Origin: Ilumatobacter sp.
Lineage (GTDB): Bacteria; Actinomycetota; Acidimicrobiia; Acidimicrobiales; Ilumatobacteraceae
Assembly: GCF_030065885.1 (NCBI RefSeq)
Contig: NZ_JASJCS010000034.1
Coordinates: 1-49,571, forward strand
Direction: 5' to 3'
DNA length: 49,571 nt
Shown here: positions 39,211 through 47,755 of the stretch, piece after piece
Layout of the letters: each line of letters begins with the position of its first letter
Position numbering within the stretch: the stretch's first letter is position 1
Made by a program: the position numbers and the translations under genes
The notes under the pieces: generated by a model
Told to the model about the DNA's origin: nothing
What the model saw: only the letters and a program-made list of their open reading frames with translations
Database searches by the model: none

Positions 39211-39243
39211 TTCCACGATGCGGATGCGTTCCGTATCGTGGGC
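39211..39243. promoter_or_regulatory. 33-bp dyad operator upstream of the corrinoid-protein operon
   Basis: TTCCACGATGCGGAT and TTCCGTATCGTGGGC start exactly 18 bp apart, as in the fdh/fhs spacer, with GCG in the centre. TTCCAC (39211) and TATCGT (39234-39239) are 17 bp apart and may be the -35/-10. A 12-codon frame from ATG 39247 ends on the next gene's start. Confidence 0.7.
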
Positions 39244-39281
39244 CGGATGAGGAGCCGGTCGAGCACCTCGTGGGGGATGAC

Positions 39282-40007
39282 GTGAGCGACGACGACTACG
39301 AAGAGATCGATCTGGCGACGCTGCCCGACGACGAGCTCGTCAAGCAGATGCACGACGACCTCTACGACGGGCTGGCCGACGAGATCGTCGAAGGCACCAC
39401 GATCCTGCTCGATCGCGGGTGGACGGCTGATCGGACGCTGAACGACGCCCTCGTCGAGGGCATGCGCATCGTCGGCATCGACTTCCGCGACGGCATCCTG
39501 TTCGTGCCCGAGGTGCTCTTGGCTGCCAACGCCATGAAGGCGGGGATGGAGATCCTCCGCCCGCTGCTGGCCGAGACCGGTGCCGAACCGATCGGCAAGA
39601 TCGTCATCGGGACGGTCAAGGGCGACATCCACGACATCGGCAAGAACCTGACCGCGATGATGATGGAGGGCGCCGGGTTCGAGGTGATCGACCTCGGCAT
39701 CAACTGCGACGTCGACAAGTACGTCGCCGCGCTCGACGAGCACCAGCCCGACATCCTCGGCATGTCGGCCCTCCTCACGACCACGATGCCGTACATGAAG
39801 GTCGTCATCGACACCCTCGAAGAGCGGGAGCGGCGCCAGGACTACATCGTGCTGGTCGGCGGCGCACCGTTGAACGAGGAGTTCGGCGAGGCGGTCGGTG
39901 CCGATGCGTACTGCCGTGACGCCGCGGTCGCCGCCGAGACGGCCAAGGAGCTGGTGAGCGCCCGGCGCATGCGCACCGCCGAACCGTCGGGACCCTCGGT
40001 CCCGTGA
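39282..40007 (+). CDS. Corrinoid (B12-binding) methyl-carrier protein, MttC/MtqC-like
   Basis: 241 residues, GTG 39282 with GGGGGAT upstream. Residues about 10-100 are the helical cap domain of methyltransferase corrinoid proteins. The cobalamin-binding fold follows: GDIHDIGKN with the axial His117, GMSALLTTTM (Ser162/Leu164) and LVGGAPLNEEF (Gly193-Gly194). The protein accepts a methyl group from an MttB-family enzyme onto Co(I) and hands it to the pterin-domain methyltransferase. It opens a run of genes to 45459 that overlap by a few bases each, so partners are probably made in fixed ratios. Confidence 0.95.
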   Translation: MSDDDYEEIDLATLPDDELVKQMHDDLYDGLADEIVEGTTILLDRGWTADRTLNDALVEGMRIVGIDFRDGILFVPEVLLAANAMKAGMEILRPLLAETGAEPIGKIVIGTVKGDIHDIGKNLTAMMMEGAGFEVIDLGINCDVDKYVAALDEHQPDILGMSALLTTTMPYMKVVIDTLEERERRQDYIVLVGGAPLNEEFGEAVGADAYCRDAAVAAETAKELVSARRMRTAEPSGPSVP

Positions 40008-40609
40008 CCAGGCCGCTGATCCTGGCGTGTGGTGCGCTGGTCAGCGAGCTACGTGCCGTGCTCGGCCAGGCCGGGCTCTCCGATGCCGTCGAGGTCTCGT
40101 TCCTGCCGGCCCCGCTGCACAACCATCCCGATCGGATCGTGCCGGAACTGGCCGATCGGCTCACCGACGTCGACACCGACCGTCCGATCTTCCTCGGCTA
40201 CGCCGACTGCGGCACCGGCGGGCTGCTCGACGCCTTCATCGAATCGGCCGAGCACTCGATCACCCGGCTGCCCGGCGCTCACTGCTACGAGTTCTTCGCC
40301 GGCGGCTCCCAGTTCGCCGAACTCCACGAGGAGGAGCTCGGCACCTTCTACCTGACCGACTTCCTGGCCAAGCACTTCGATGCGCTGATCTGGAGGGGGT
40401 TCGGGATCGAGGAGCATCCCGAGCTGCGCGACCTCTACTTCGCGCACTACCGGCGGGTCGTCCTCCTCTCGCAGCGCGAGGACGCCGCCGTCGTCGACGC
40501 CGCTCGTACGGCCGCCGACCGGCTCGGGCTGGAGTTCCACCACGTGCACACGGGCCTCGACACGTTCGCGACGCCGGTCACGCTCGCACTCGCCGGGGCG
40601 TCGAGCTGA
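40004..40609 (+). CDS. DUF1638 family protein, conserved in MttB/corrinoid clusters
   Basis: 201 residues from GTG 40004, overlapping the corrinoid gene stop (GTGA). The family has no assigned biochemical role but accompanies corrinoid methyltransferase genes in many genomes. Three cysteines sit in conserved-looking contexts: ACGAL (Cys9), YADCGTGGLLDAF (Cys69) and GAHCYEFFAGG (Cys94); LHNHPDR adds two histidines. This could be a metal or corrinoid-handling site. GTFYLTDFLAKHFDALIW is another family hallmark. Its fixed place between the methyl carrier and the methyltransferase argues for a direct role in methyl transfer or corrinoid loading. Confidence 0.88.
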   Translation: MTRPLILACGALVSELRAVLGQAGLSDAVEVSFLPAPLHNHPDRIVPELADRLTDVDTDRPIFLGYADCGTGGLLDAFIESAEHSITRLPGAHCYEFFAGGSQFAELHEEELGTFYLTDFLAKHFDALIWRGFGIEEHPELRDLYFAHYRRVVLLSQREDAAVVDAARTAADRLGLEFHHVHTGLDTFATPVTLALAGASS

Positions 40610-41019
40610 TGGGGCGCCGTGGCGCTGCTGCACCGGTGGTCGTCACGATCTACTGGCGCGACATCCCCGCTCAGGTCAACGGACAGTCCGGCCGCGACCG
40701 CCACCAGTTCGTGCTGTCGTCGAAGTTCCAGCGGGCGATCGACCGCGCCAAGCGGAAGGCCGACATCTACACCGCTGACGACGACATCGCCCAGTGGCGG
40801 CGCGACACCGTCGCGCTCGACACCGTGGCGTGGGGCGATGACGTGGCGGCCGCCGCCGAAGCCGAGGCCACCCGGCTGGAACAGGCCTACAGCCGCGAGC
40901 ACCTCGGCAAGTTGGCCTTCGCCGGCGGTTTCGTCGCCGACCTCGGCGACGGCGCAGTCGACCGGGCCGAGCTGCTGGCACTGGAAGAACTCGACGGAAC
41001 GGAGACCATCGATGACTGA
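40609..41019 (+). CDS. 'Virulence factor' family (PF13769-like) small protein
   Basis: 136 residues, ATG 40609 overlapping the DUF1638 stop. It begins VVVTIYWRDIPAQVNGQSGRDRHQFVLSSKFQRAIDRAK, the signature of the misnamed 'virulence factor' family, followed by EWRR-like QWRRDTV. The C-terminal part is acidic and helical. The fold and function are unknown; the repeated association with MttB and DUF1638 genes suggests a small accessory subunit. It overlaps the next gene by 8 bp. Nothing in it suggests an actual virulence role. Confidence 0.82.
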   Translation: MGRRGAAAPVVVTIYWRDIPAQVNGQSGRDRHQFVLSSKFQRAIDRAKRKADIYTADDDIAQWRRDTVALDTVAWGDDVAAAAEAEATRLEQAYSREHLGKLAFAGGFVADLGDGAVDRAELLALEELDGTETIDD

Positions 41020-41914
41020 CACCCTGGTGAGCTCGGCGACCAAGGAGGTCGCGATCGGGTTCGAGCGGCCCTTCGTCATGATCGGCGAGCGGATCAACCC
41101 CACCGGCCGCAAGCTGCTCGCCGAGGAGATGAAGAACGGCGACTTCAGCCGCGTCGAGGCCGACGCCGTGGCCCAGGTCGAGGCCGGCGCACACATGCTC
41201 GACGTCAACGCCGGCATCCCGCTGGCCGACGAGCCGGCCCTGCTGGCCCAGGCGGTCAAGCTCGTCCAGAGCGTCACCGACGTGCCGCTCTCGATCGACT
41301 CGTCGATCGTCGAGGCGCTCGAAGCCGGCCTCGGCGTCTACGAGGGCAAGGCGCTGGTGAACTCGGTCACCGGCGAGGACGAGGTGCTCGAGCGGGTGCT
41401 CCCGCTCGTCGCCCGCCACGGCGCCGCCGTCGTCGCCATCTCCAACGACGAGACCGGCATCTCCGAGGATCCCGACGTCCGGTTCGCGGTGGCCGAGAAG
41501 ATCGTGCACCGCGCCGCCGACCACGGCATCGCCGCCAGCGACGTGGTCGTCGACCCGCTGGTGATGCCGATCGGTGCGATGGGGGGTGCCGGTCAGCAGG
41601 CGTTCCGCCTGCTCCGGCGCCTTCGCGACGAGCTGCACGTCAACACCACCTGTGGCGCGTCGAACGTGAGCTTCGGGCTCCCCAACCGCCACCACGTCAC
41701 GGGGGCGTTCCTCTCGATGGCGATCGCCTCGGGCATGACGTCGGCGATCATGAACCCGATGCACGCCGAGGTGAAGACGGCGGTGATGGCCGCCGACGTG
41801 CTGATGGGCACCGACCGCGACTGCGCAGCGTGGATCCGCGCCAACCGCGAGCCCGGCGCGCCGGAGGGCGGCCGCGGCCGTGAAGGCCGACGTCGGAGGC
41901 GCCCCGCCGGGTGA
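41012..41914 (+). CDS. Methylcorrinoid:tetrahydrofolate methyltransferase (pterin-binding domain, MtqA-like)
   Basis: 300 residues. TIM-barrel pterin-binding domain like that of MetH and AcsE: MIGERINPTGRKLLAEEMKNG, AQVEAGAHMLDVNAG, PLSIDSSIVEALEAGL, ALVNSVTGEDEVLERVLPL, and TTCGASNVSFGLPNRHH near the end. It moves the methyl group from the corrinoid protein to tetrahydrofolate, making 5-methyl-THF for the MetF-like enzyme downstream. There is no cobalamin domain of its own, as expected when the carrier is a separate protein. The C-terminal 20 residues are Arg/Gly-rich. ATG 41012 overlaps the previous gene; the RACo gene starts 3 bp after its stop. Confidence 0.93.
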   Translation: MTDTLVSSATKEVAIGFERPFVMIGERINPTGRKLLAEEMKNGDFSRVEADAVAQVEAGAHMLDVNAGIPLADEPALLAQAVKLVQSVTDVPLSIDSSIVEALEAGLGVYEGKALVNSVTGEDEVLERVLPLVARHGAAVVAISNDETGISEDPDVRFAVAEKIVHRAADHGIAASDVVVDPLVMPIGAMGGAGQQAFRLLRRLRDELHVNTTCGASNVSFGLPNRHHVTGAFLSMAIASGMTSAIMNPMHAEVKTAVMAADVLMGTDRDCAAWIRANREPGAPEGGRGREGRRRRRPAG

Positions 41915-41917
41915 CCC

Positions 41918-43915
41918 ATGCCGCAGGTGGTCTTCACCCCGTCCGGCCTGAGCGGCACGATCGAGCGCGGCTCGACCGTGCTCGACGCCGCGCGCCGGCT
42001 GGGGGCCGATCTCGACACGGTGTGCGGGGGTCGGGGGATCTGCGGGCGATGCCAGATCGACCTGTCGGTCGGCACGTTCGCGAAGTGGGGCGTCACGGTC
42101 ACCGACGAGGCGCTGGGTCCACGACGCCCGATCGAGACCGACTACCGGGGCAACCGGCCGCTGATCGACGGACGTCGCCTCGGGTGCGCGGCGACCATCC
42201 TCGACGACGTCGTGGTCGACGTGCCGCCCGACAGCCAGCGCCACCGCCAGGTCGTCCGCAAGGACCTCGACCTGCCGCCGATCGAGATCGATGCGCTCTT
42301 CACGCTCCGGTACGTCGAGGTGCCCACGAGCCGGCTCGGTGACGAGGCGACGTTCGCCGACGTCGTCGCCGCCTCGGTCGCGCAGCAGCACGGCCGACCG
42401 GCGCCGACCGTCCCCGCACGCCTGTTGCCGGCGCTCCAACCGGCGATCTCGGCCGGTGGCGGTTCGGTGACCGTGGCGATCGACGACGGCGACGCGATCG
42501 TCGCGGTGTGGCCCGGCTACGTCGGTGCCGCCTACGGCGTCGCGGTCGACGTCGGATCGACGACGATCGCCGGGCATCTCTGCGAGCTCTCGACCGGGAC
42601 GGTCGTCGCGACCGCCGGATCGATGAACCCGCAGATCAAGTACGGCGAGGACCTGATGAGCCGGGTGTCCTACGTGATGATGAACCCGGGCGGCGAGCGC
42701 GAGCTCACCGACGCGGTGCGCCGCGCGCTCGACGAGCTCGTGGGCTCCCTGGCCATCGCGGCCGAGGTCGACCGCGACCACATCCTCGAGCTGGTCATCG
42801 TGGGCAACCCGATCATGCACCACCTCGTCCTCGGCATCGACCCGACGCCGCTCGGCCAGGCGCCGTTCACGTTGGCCACCGACCAGCCGGTCCGCGCCAC
42901 GGCCGGTGAGCTCGGCCTGACGTTGCCGTACGCGCGCTGCTACGTCGGGCCGTGCATCGCCGGGCACGTGGGCGCCGACACCGCAGGCGCGATCCTCGCC
43001 GAGGGGCCCCACCGGTCCGCGGAGATGCAGCTCCTCGTCGACGTCGGCACCAACGCCGAGATCGTGCTCGGCGACAGCGACCGCCAGTTCGCGGCGTCGA
43101 GCCCGACCGGTCCCGCCTTCGAGGGAGCGCAGATCAGCTGTGGCCAACGGGCGACGGCCGGGGCGATCGAGCGCGTCCGCATCGATCCCGCGACGCTCGA
43201 ACCCCGCCTCAAGGTGATCGGCGTCGAGGCCTGGTCCGATGCGCAGGGGTTCGGCGACGCCGCGGCTCGGACCGGCGTCACCGGCATCTGCGGCTCGGGC
43301 ATCATCGACGTCGTCGCGGAGATGTTCCTCAGCGGCGTCATCGATCGCGACGGCGTGATCCGCGGCGAGCTCGCGGATCGGACCGACCGCGTGGTGGCCG
43401 ACGGGCGAACCTTCTCGTACGTGCTCTGGTCCGGCGGCGACGAGCGGCTGGCGATCACCCAGAACGACGTGCGCGCGATCCAGCTCGCGAAGGCCGCGCT
43501 GCGCGCTGGGATCGATCTCCTGGTCGAGCACGCCGGGCATCCACCGATCGGCGAGATCCGGCTCGCCGGCGCGTTCGGCGCGCACATCGACCCCGTCAGG
43601 GCGATGGTGCTCGGCCTGGTGCCGGACTGCCCCGTCGACCGCGTGGTGTCGGTCGGCAACGCCGCCGGCACCGGGGCGGTGCAGGCGTTGCTGTCCGCAT
43701 CGCTCAGAGCGGAGATGGAACGTGCGGTGCGCGACGTCGTGAAGATCGAGACAGCAACCGAGCCCAGGTTCCAGGAGCTGTTCGTCGCAGCGATGGCGAT
43801 GCCCCACGCATCCGCCGAGACACCACACCTCGCCCAGGTCGTCGCACTGCCGGCGAGCGATCCGGGTTCGGCGTCGACCGGACGAAGCCGCCGACGGCGA
43901 GGAGCAAACGCGTGA
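41918..43915 (+). CDS. RACo-type corrinoid activation protein (2Fe-2S, ASKHA ATPase)
   Basis: 665 residues. N-terminal [2Fe-2S] ferredoxin-like domain with Cys36, Cys42, Cys45 and Cys90; a middle linker domain; then a C-terminal ASKHA-type ATPase (GVAVDVGSTTIAGHLCEL, VGNPIMHHLVLGIDP, LVDVGTNAEIVLGD, GICGSGIIDVVAEMFLSG, IRLAGAFGAHIDP). RACo proteins (RamA/RamQ-like in function) use ATP to reduce corrinoid that has slipped to Co(II) back to active Co(I). This step is essential because the carrier is inactivated about once every few hundred to thousand turnovers. ATG 41918; its stop overlaps the first MttB gene (GTGA). Confidence 0.94.
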   Translation: MPQVVFTPSGLSGTIERGSTVLDAARRLGADLDTVCGGRGICGRCQIDLSVGTFAKWGVTVTDEALGPRRPIETDYRGNRPLIDGRRLGCAATILDDVVVDVPPDSQRHRQVVRKDLDLPPIEIDALFTLRYVEVPTSRLGDEATFADVVAASVAQQHGRPAPTVPARLLPALQPAISAGGGSVTVAIDDGDAIVAVWPGYVGAAYGVAVDVGSTTIAGHLCELSTGTVVATAGSMNPQIKYGEDLMSRVSYVMMNPGGERELTDAVRRALDELVGSLAIAAEVDRDHILELVIVGNPIMHHLVLGIDPTPLGQAPFTLATDQPVRATAGELGLTLPYARCYVGPCIAGHVGADTAGAILAEGPHRSAEMQLLVDVGTNAEIVLGDSDRQFAASSPTGPAFEGAQISCGQRATAGAIERVRIDPATLEPRLKVIGVEAWSDAQGFGDAAARTGVTGICGSGIIDVVAEMFLSGVIDRDGVIRGELADRTDRVVADGRTFSYVLWSGGDERLAITQNDVRAIQLAKAALRAGIDLLVEHAGHPPIGEIRLAGAFGAHIDPVRAMVLGLVPDCPVDRVVSVGNAAGTGAVQALLSASLRAEMERAVRDVVKIETATEPRFQELFVAAMAMPHASAETPHLAQVVALPASDPGSASTGRSRRRRGANA

Positions 43916-45459
43916 CCGACACCCAGCCGACGCGCCGCGGGCGCCGGGGCGGCGGTCGCGAAGGCCGTCGCAACCTCCGGAGCGCACCGGTCGCGACCAC
44001 CGAGACGTACGTCGTGCGGGCGATGAAGCCGTTCGAGCTCGTGTCCGACGAGGGCCTCGAGCTGATCGAGCACGACGCCGACACCGTGCTCGAGGAGGTC
44101 GGCGTCGAGATCCGCGACTATCCGTCCGCGATCGAGCGCTTCCGGGCCGCAGGCGCTGACGTCGACGACACACGCGTTCGCTTCCCGCGTGGTCTGCTTC
44201 GCGAGCTGGTCCAGGCGTCGGCTCCAGCCGTCTACACCCAGCACGCCCGCAACCCGGCGCGCAACGTGCAGATCGGTGGTGACGCCACGGTCTTCGTGCC
44301 GAACTACGGATCTCCGTTCGTGCACGATCTCGACCGTGGCCGGCGTTACGCCACGCTCCAGGACTTCGAGAACTTCGTGAAGCTCGCCCATCTGACGCCG
44401 CACATCCACCACAGCGGTGGCACGGTCTGCGAGCCGGTCGACGTGCCGGTCAGCAAGCGCCACCTCGACATGGTGTACGCCCACATCCGCTACAGCGACC
44501 AGCCGTTCATGGGTTCGGTCACCGCTGGTGAGCGTGCGGAGGACTCGGTCGAGATGGCGCGGATCGCGTTCGGTGGCGATCTCGGCGACCGCACCGTGCT
44601 GACCAGCCTGATCAACGCGTCGTCGCCGCTGGTGTGGGACGAGACGATGCTCGCCGCCGCCGAGGTGTACGCCAGCCACAACCAGGCGTGCGTCATCTCG
44701 CCGTTCATCCTCGCCGGGGCGATGGCGCCCGCGACCTCGGCCGGCGTGGCGGTGCAGACGTTGGCGGAAGCCCTGGTCGGGATCGCGTTCACCCAGCTGG
44801 TCAGGCCGGGCGCGCCGGTCGTGTTCGGCTCGTTCGCCAGCTCGATGTCGATGCAGACCGGTGCGCCGACCTTCGGCACACCCGAACCGGCGATGGTGCT
44901 GTACACGGTCGCCGCGCTCGCACGTCGGCTCGGCGTCCCGTTCCGGTCCGGCGGATCGCTGTGCGCGTCGAAGCTGCCCGACGCCCAGGCCGCCTACGAA
45001 TCGCTCGCAACGCTCTACCCGACCATGCTCGGCGGCACGAACTTCGTGCTGCACGCCGCCGGCTGGCTCGAGGGCGGTCTGGCCATCGGGTACGAGAAGT
45101 TCATCCTCGACAGCGACCAGCTGGGCGCCATGGCCACGTTCGCGAAGGGCCTCGACATCTCCGACAACGGCCGGGCCGTCGATGCCATCCGCAACAACCC
45201 GCCCGGCAACCACTTCCTCGGCACCGAGCACACGCTGGCCAACTTCGAGACCGCGTTCTACCGGTCGTCGACCGCCGACAACGCCAGCTACGAGCAATGG
45301 GCCGAGGAGGGCAGCCTCGACGCCGCCCAACGCGCCAACACCATCTGGAAGGAGCAGCTCGCGTCGTACGAGCCGCCGCCGATCGACGACGCGATCGACG
45401 CCGAGCTGCGTGACTACGTCGCCCGCCGCAAGGCAGAGCTACCTGACTCGTTCGAATAG
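43912..45459 (+). CDS. Trimethylamine/betaine methyltransferase family (MttB), non-pyrrolysine, paralogue 1
   Basis: 515 residues from GTG 43912. After a basic, low-complexity N-terminus (about 1-40) the MttB TIM-barrel follows: YGSPFVHDLDRGRRYATLQDF, HHSGGTVCEPVDVPV, NASSPLVWDETML, PFILAGAMAPATSAGVAVQT, GAPTFGTPEPAM, and AAGWLEGGLAIGYEKFILD. There is no in-frame TAG before the natural end, so it belongs to the non-pyrrolysine branch that includes glycine betaine (MtgB), proline betaine (MtpB), carnitine (MtcB) and butyrobetaine (MtyB) methyltransferases. Substrate cannot be told by eye; the proVWX importer favours a betaine. Confidence 0.93.
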   Translation: MTDTQPTRRGRRGGGREGRRNLRSAPVATTETYVVRAMKPFELVSDEGLELIEHDADTVLEEVGVEIRDYPSAIERFRAAGADVDDTRVRFPRGLLRELVQASAPAVYTQHARNPARNVQIGGDATVFVPNYGSPFVHDLDRGRRYATLQDFENFVKLAHLTPHIHHSGGTVCEPVDVPVSKRHLDMVYAHIRYSDQPFMGSVTAGERAEDSVEMARIAFGGDLGDRTVLTSLINASSPLVWDETMLAAAEVYASHNQACVISPFILAGAMAPATSAGVAVQTLAEALVGIAFTQLVRPGAPVVFGSFASSMSMQTGAPTFGTPEPAMVLYTVAALARRLGVPFRSGGSLCASKLPDAQAAYESLATLYPTMLGGTNFVLHAAGWLEGGLAIGYEKFILDSDQLGAMATFAKGLDISDNGRAVDAIRNNPPGNHFLGTEHTLANFETAFYRSSTADNASYEQWAEEGSLDAAQRANTIWKEQLASYEPPPIDDAIDAELRDYVARRKAELPDSFE

Positions 45460-45466
45460 GAGTGTG

Positions 45467-46369
45467 ATGCTGACCAGATCGAGGAGACGCGGCGACATCG
45501 ACCGGCGACCGACGTCGCCGGCGATGGCCCGCCTGGTGTCCAACCTGCACTACGAGATCGTGCCGATGGCGTCGGTCGAGCAAGCCATCGCCCAGCTGCC
45601 GCCACGCTCGCACGTGTCGGTCACGTGCTCGCCGGCCAAGGGCATCGATGCCACGCTCGAGCTCACCGAACGGCTCATCGACGCCGGTCACATGCCCATC
45701 CCGCACCTGTCCGCGCGGCTGGTCGAGGACCACGACCACGTCGAGAAGCTCGCGGCGTGGCTGCGAGAGCACGACCTTCGCGAGGTGTTCGTGATCGCGG
45801 GTGATGCGCCCGAACCCGTCGGTCCGTACGAGGGTGCGCTCCCGTTCATCCGTGATCTGCTGGCGACCGACCCCGGCCTCGACCGGGTCGGCGTCACGGG
45901 CTACCCCGACGGGCACGCCTTCATCGACCAGGCGGCCATCACCGAACAGCTGCGCGCCAAGCAAGCGGCGCTCGCGGCGGCCGGCGTCGGCGGCTGGATC
46001 TCGACGCAGATGTGCTTCGACGTCGGGAGGATCCGAAGCTGGTTGGAGGTCGAGCGTCGCGCCGGGATCACGCTGCCCGTGCGACTCGGCGTGCCGGGTG
46101 TCGTCGACCGGGCCCGCCTGATGAAGATGGGCACGCGGCTCGGGATCGGCGCCTCGATGCGCTACCTGAGCAAGAACCGCTCGACGGTGATGAAGCTGGT
46201 GGCGCCCGGCGGCTACGACCCGACCGAGCTGGTCGAGGAGTTCGCCGATGACGCCGAGGCGCTCGGTATCGAGGCGTTGCACTCGTTCACGTTCAATGCG
46301 GTCGCCGACACCAGGCGCTGGCGGGAGGCCATCGCCGGAGGCTGCGACGCCGGCCACGGCAACGCGTGA
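45467..46369 (+). CDS. Methylenetetrahydrofolate reductase-like protein (MetF family)
   Basis: 300 residues, ATG 45467 with AGGAG 5 bases upstream. The FAD-binding TIM barrel shows SVTCSPAKGIDATLELTERLIDAGH, PHLSARLVEDHDHVEKL, VFVIAGDAPEPVGPYEGAL, GVTGYPDGH, ISTQMCFDVGRIRSWL and ALHSFTFNAVADTRRWREAI. In this setting it probably runs oxidatively, turning 5-methyl-THF into 5,10-methylene-THF for FolD. It diverges from biosynthetic MetF in length and in the C-terminus. No MetV-type partner is seen beside it. A long imperfect inverted repeat overlaps its stop codon. Confidence 0.88.
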   Translation: MLTRSRRRGDIDRRPTSPAMARLVSNLHYEIVPMASVEQAIAQLPPRSHVSVTCSPAKGIDATLELTERLIDAGHMPIPHLSARLVEDHDHVEKLAAWLREHDLREVFVIAGDAPEPVGPYEGALPFIRDLLATDPGLDRVGVTGYPDGHAFIDQAAITEQLRAKQAALAAAGVGGWISTQMCFDVGRIRSWLEVERRAGITLPVRLGVPGVVDRARLMKMGTRLGIGASMRYLSKNRSTVMKLVAPGGYDPTELVEEFADDAEALGIEALHSFTFNAVADTRRWREAIAGGCDAGHGNA

Positions 46370-46404
46370 GGAAGTTGCGGGGATAGTGCGCAACTACCTC
46401 ACGC
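46364..46404. repeat. 16-bp near-perfect inverted repeat after the metF-like gene
   Basis: GCGTGAGGAAGTTGCG and CGCAACTACCTCACGC differ from perfect symmetry at one position, with a 9-nt loop. It spans the metF-like stop codon and ends 21 bp before the next gene. Terminator, attenuator or operator; there is no U-tract. Confidence 0.75.
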
Positions 46405-46425
46405 GAACGAGATCGGGGGACGGTC

Positions 46426-47730
46426 GTGACGGCGTGTGACGCGGTCGTGATCGGCGCCGGGGTGATCGGCTCGTCGGTCGCGTTCGAGCTCGCCCGCGGC
46501 GGTCGGCGTGTCGTCGTGGTCGACAAGGGCCCCGGCCCCGGCGCCGGGTCGACCAGTGCATCGTCGGCGATCATCCGGTTCAGCTACTCGACCCGCGATC
46601 CGATCCTCACCGCCTGGGAGGCGGCTCCGCTCTGGGCCAACTGGGCCGACCACCTCGGTTGTGTCGACCCCGACGGGATGATCACGTTCACGCAGACCGG
46701 CACGCTCGTGTTCCGGACGACCGGCTACGACGGTGAACGGATGCGGGCGCTTTGGATCGAGCTCGGCATCGAGCACGAGCTGCTCGGCCCCGACCAGATC
46801 ACCGAGCGGTTCCCGCACCTCGACGTCGGCAAGTACCACCCACCCAAGCCGGTCGACGACCCCGCCTTCGCCGACGAGGCGACCGAGCGGCTTTCGGCGT
46901 TCTACGAGCCGACCGCCGGGTTCGTCGACGACCCGATGCTCGCCGCCCGCAACCTCGCGTACGCAGCGCGCCGCCACGGCGCCGAGTTCCTGTTCAATCG
47001 CGCGGTGGTCTCGGTCGAGCGCGCCGGCGACGGCGAGGCCGTCACGGGTGTCACATTGGCCGACGGCACCGTGGTCGAGGCGCCGGTGGTGGTCAACGTC
47101 GGTGGCCCTCACGCGGGCCGGATCAACCGCCTCGCCGGCGTCACCGACGACATGAACATCGGGCATCGAGCACTCCGCGCCGAGGTGTTCATGGCGCCCG
47201 CCCCGCCCGGTGCGGCGATCGAGGACGGTGCGCCGCTCGTCGCCGACCTCGACATCGGGCAGTACTTCCGGCCCGCCCCCGGCCGGCAGATCTGGATCGG
47301 CGGCACCGAACCCGAGTGCGACGAGCTGCACTGGGTCGACGACCCCGACGCCAACTCCGAGCATCCCACCGTCGAGGTGTGGGAGACCTCGATGATGCGC
47401 ATGGCCAGACGGATGCCCGAGTTCGGCGTGCCGAGTCAGCCGAACGGCATCGCGTCGATGTACGACGCCTCCGACGATTGGGTGCCGATCTACGACCGCT
47501 CGTCGCTGTACGGCTTCTTCATGGCGTGCGGCACCAGCGGCAACCAGTTCAAGAACGCGCCGATGGCGGGCCAGTACCTGCGCGAGATCATCGACGCGAC
47601 GATGTCCGGCCACGACCACGACCGGGACCCCGTCCAGTTCACGGGGCCGCGCACGGGTCAGACGATCGACCTCGGCTCGTTCTCGCGACGACGCGAGCAG
47701 GCCGACACGACACACAGCGTCATGGGCTGA
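46426..47730 (+). CDS. FAD-dependent amine oxidoreductase (DAO family; sarcosine/dimethylglycine oxidase-like)
   Basis: 434 residues from GTG 46426 with GGGGGA upstream. N-terminal Rossmann motif VVIGAGVIGSSVAFELARGG, then GAGSTSASSAIIRFSYSTRD, and the C-terminal FAD site GFFMACGTSGNQFKNAPMAGQYL. This is the DAO/sarcosine oxidase-like family that removes N-methyl groups or oxidises N-substituted amino acids. It lacks the folate-binding C-terminal domain of dimethylglycine oxidase. Placed between a MetF-like enzyme and a second MttB, it probably acts on a partly demethylated product such as dimethylglycine or sarcosine, or on a proline derivative. The electron acceptor (O2 or a quinone carrier) is not known. 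Confidence 0.88.
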   Translation: MTACDAVVIGAGVIGSSVAFELARGGRRVVVVDKGPGPGAGSTSASSAIIRFSYSTRDPILTAWEAAPLWANWADHLGCVDPDGMITFTQTGTLVFRTTGYDGERMRALWIELGIEHELLGPDQITERFPHLDVGKYHPPKPVDDPAFADEATERLSAFYEPTAGFVDDPMLAARNLAYAARRHGAEFLFNRAVVSVERAGDGEAVTGVTLADGTVVEAPVVVNVGGPHAGRINRLAGVTDDMNIGHRALRAEVFMAPAPPGAAIEDGAPLVADLDIGQYFRPAPGRQIWIGGTEPECDELHWVDDPDANSEHPTVEVWETSMMRMARRMPEFGVPSQPNGIASMYDASDDWVPIYDRSSLYGFFMACGTSGNQFKNAPMAGQYLREIIDATMSGHDHDRDPVQFTGPRTGQTIDLGSFSRRREQADTTHSVMG

Positions 47731-47755
47731 CGAGCGGGGGAGCGAAGGGGGCACG

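Noticed and set aside
40609..41019. Virulence function for the small protein in the corrinoid operon
   Set aside because: The family name is historical. Its setting here is metabolic and no toxin or host-interaction feature is visible.
46364..46404. The inverted repeat as another IclR-type operator
   Set aside because: It lacks the TTCC...GGAA arms and 15-bp spacing of the other sites.
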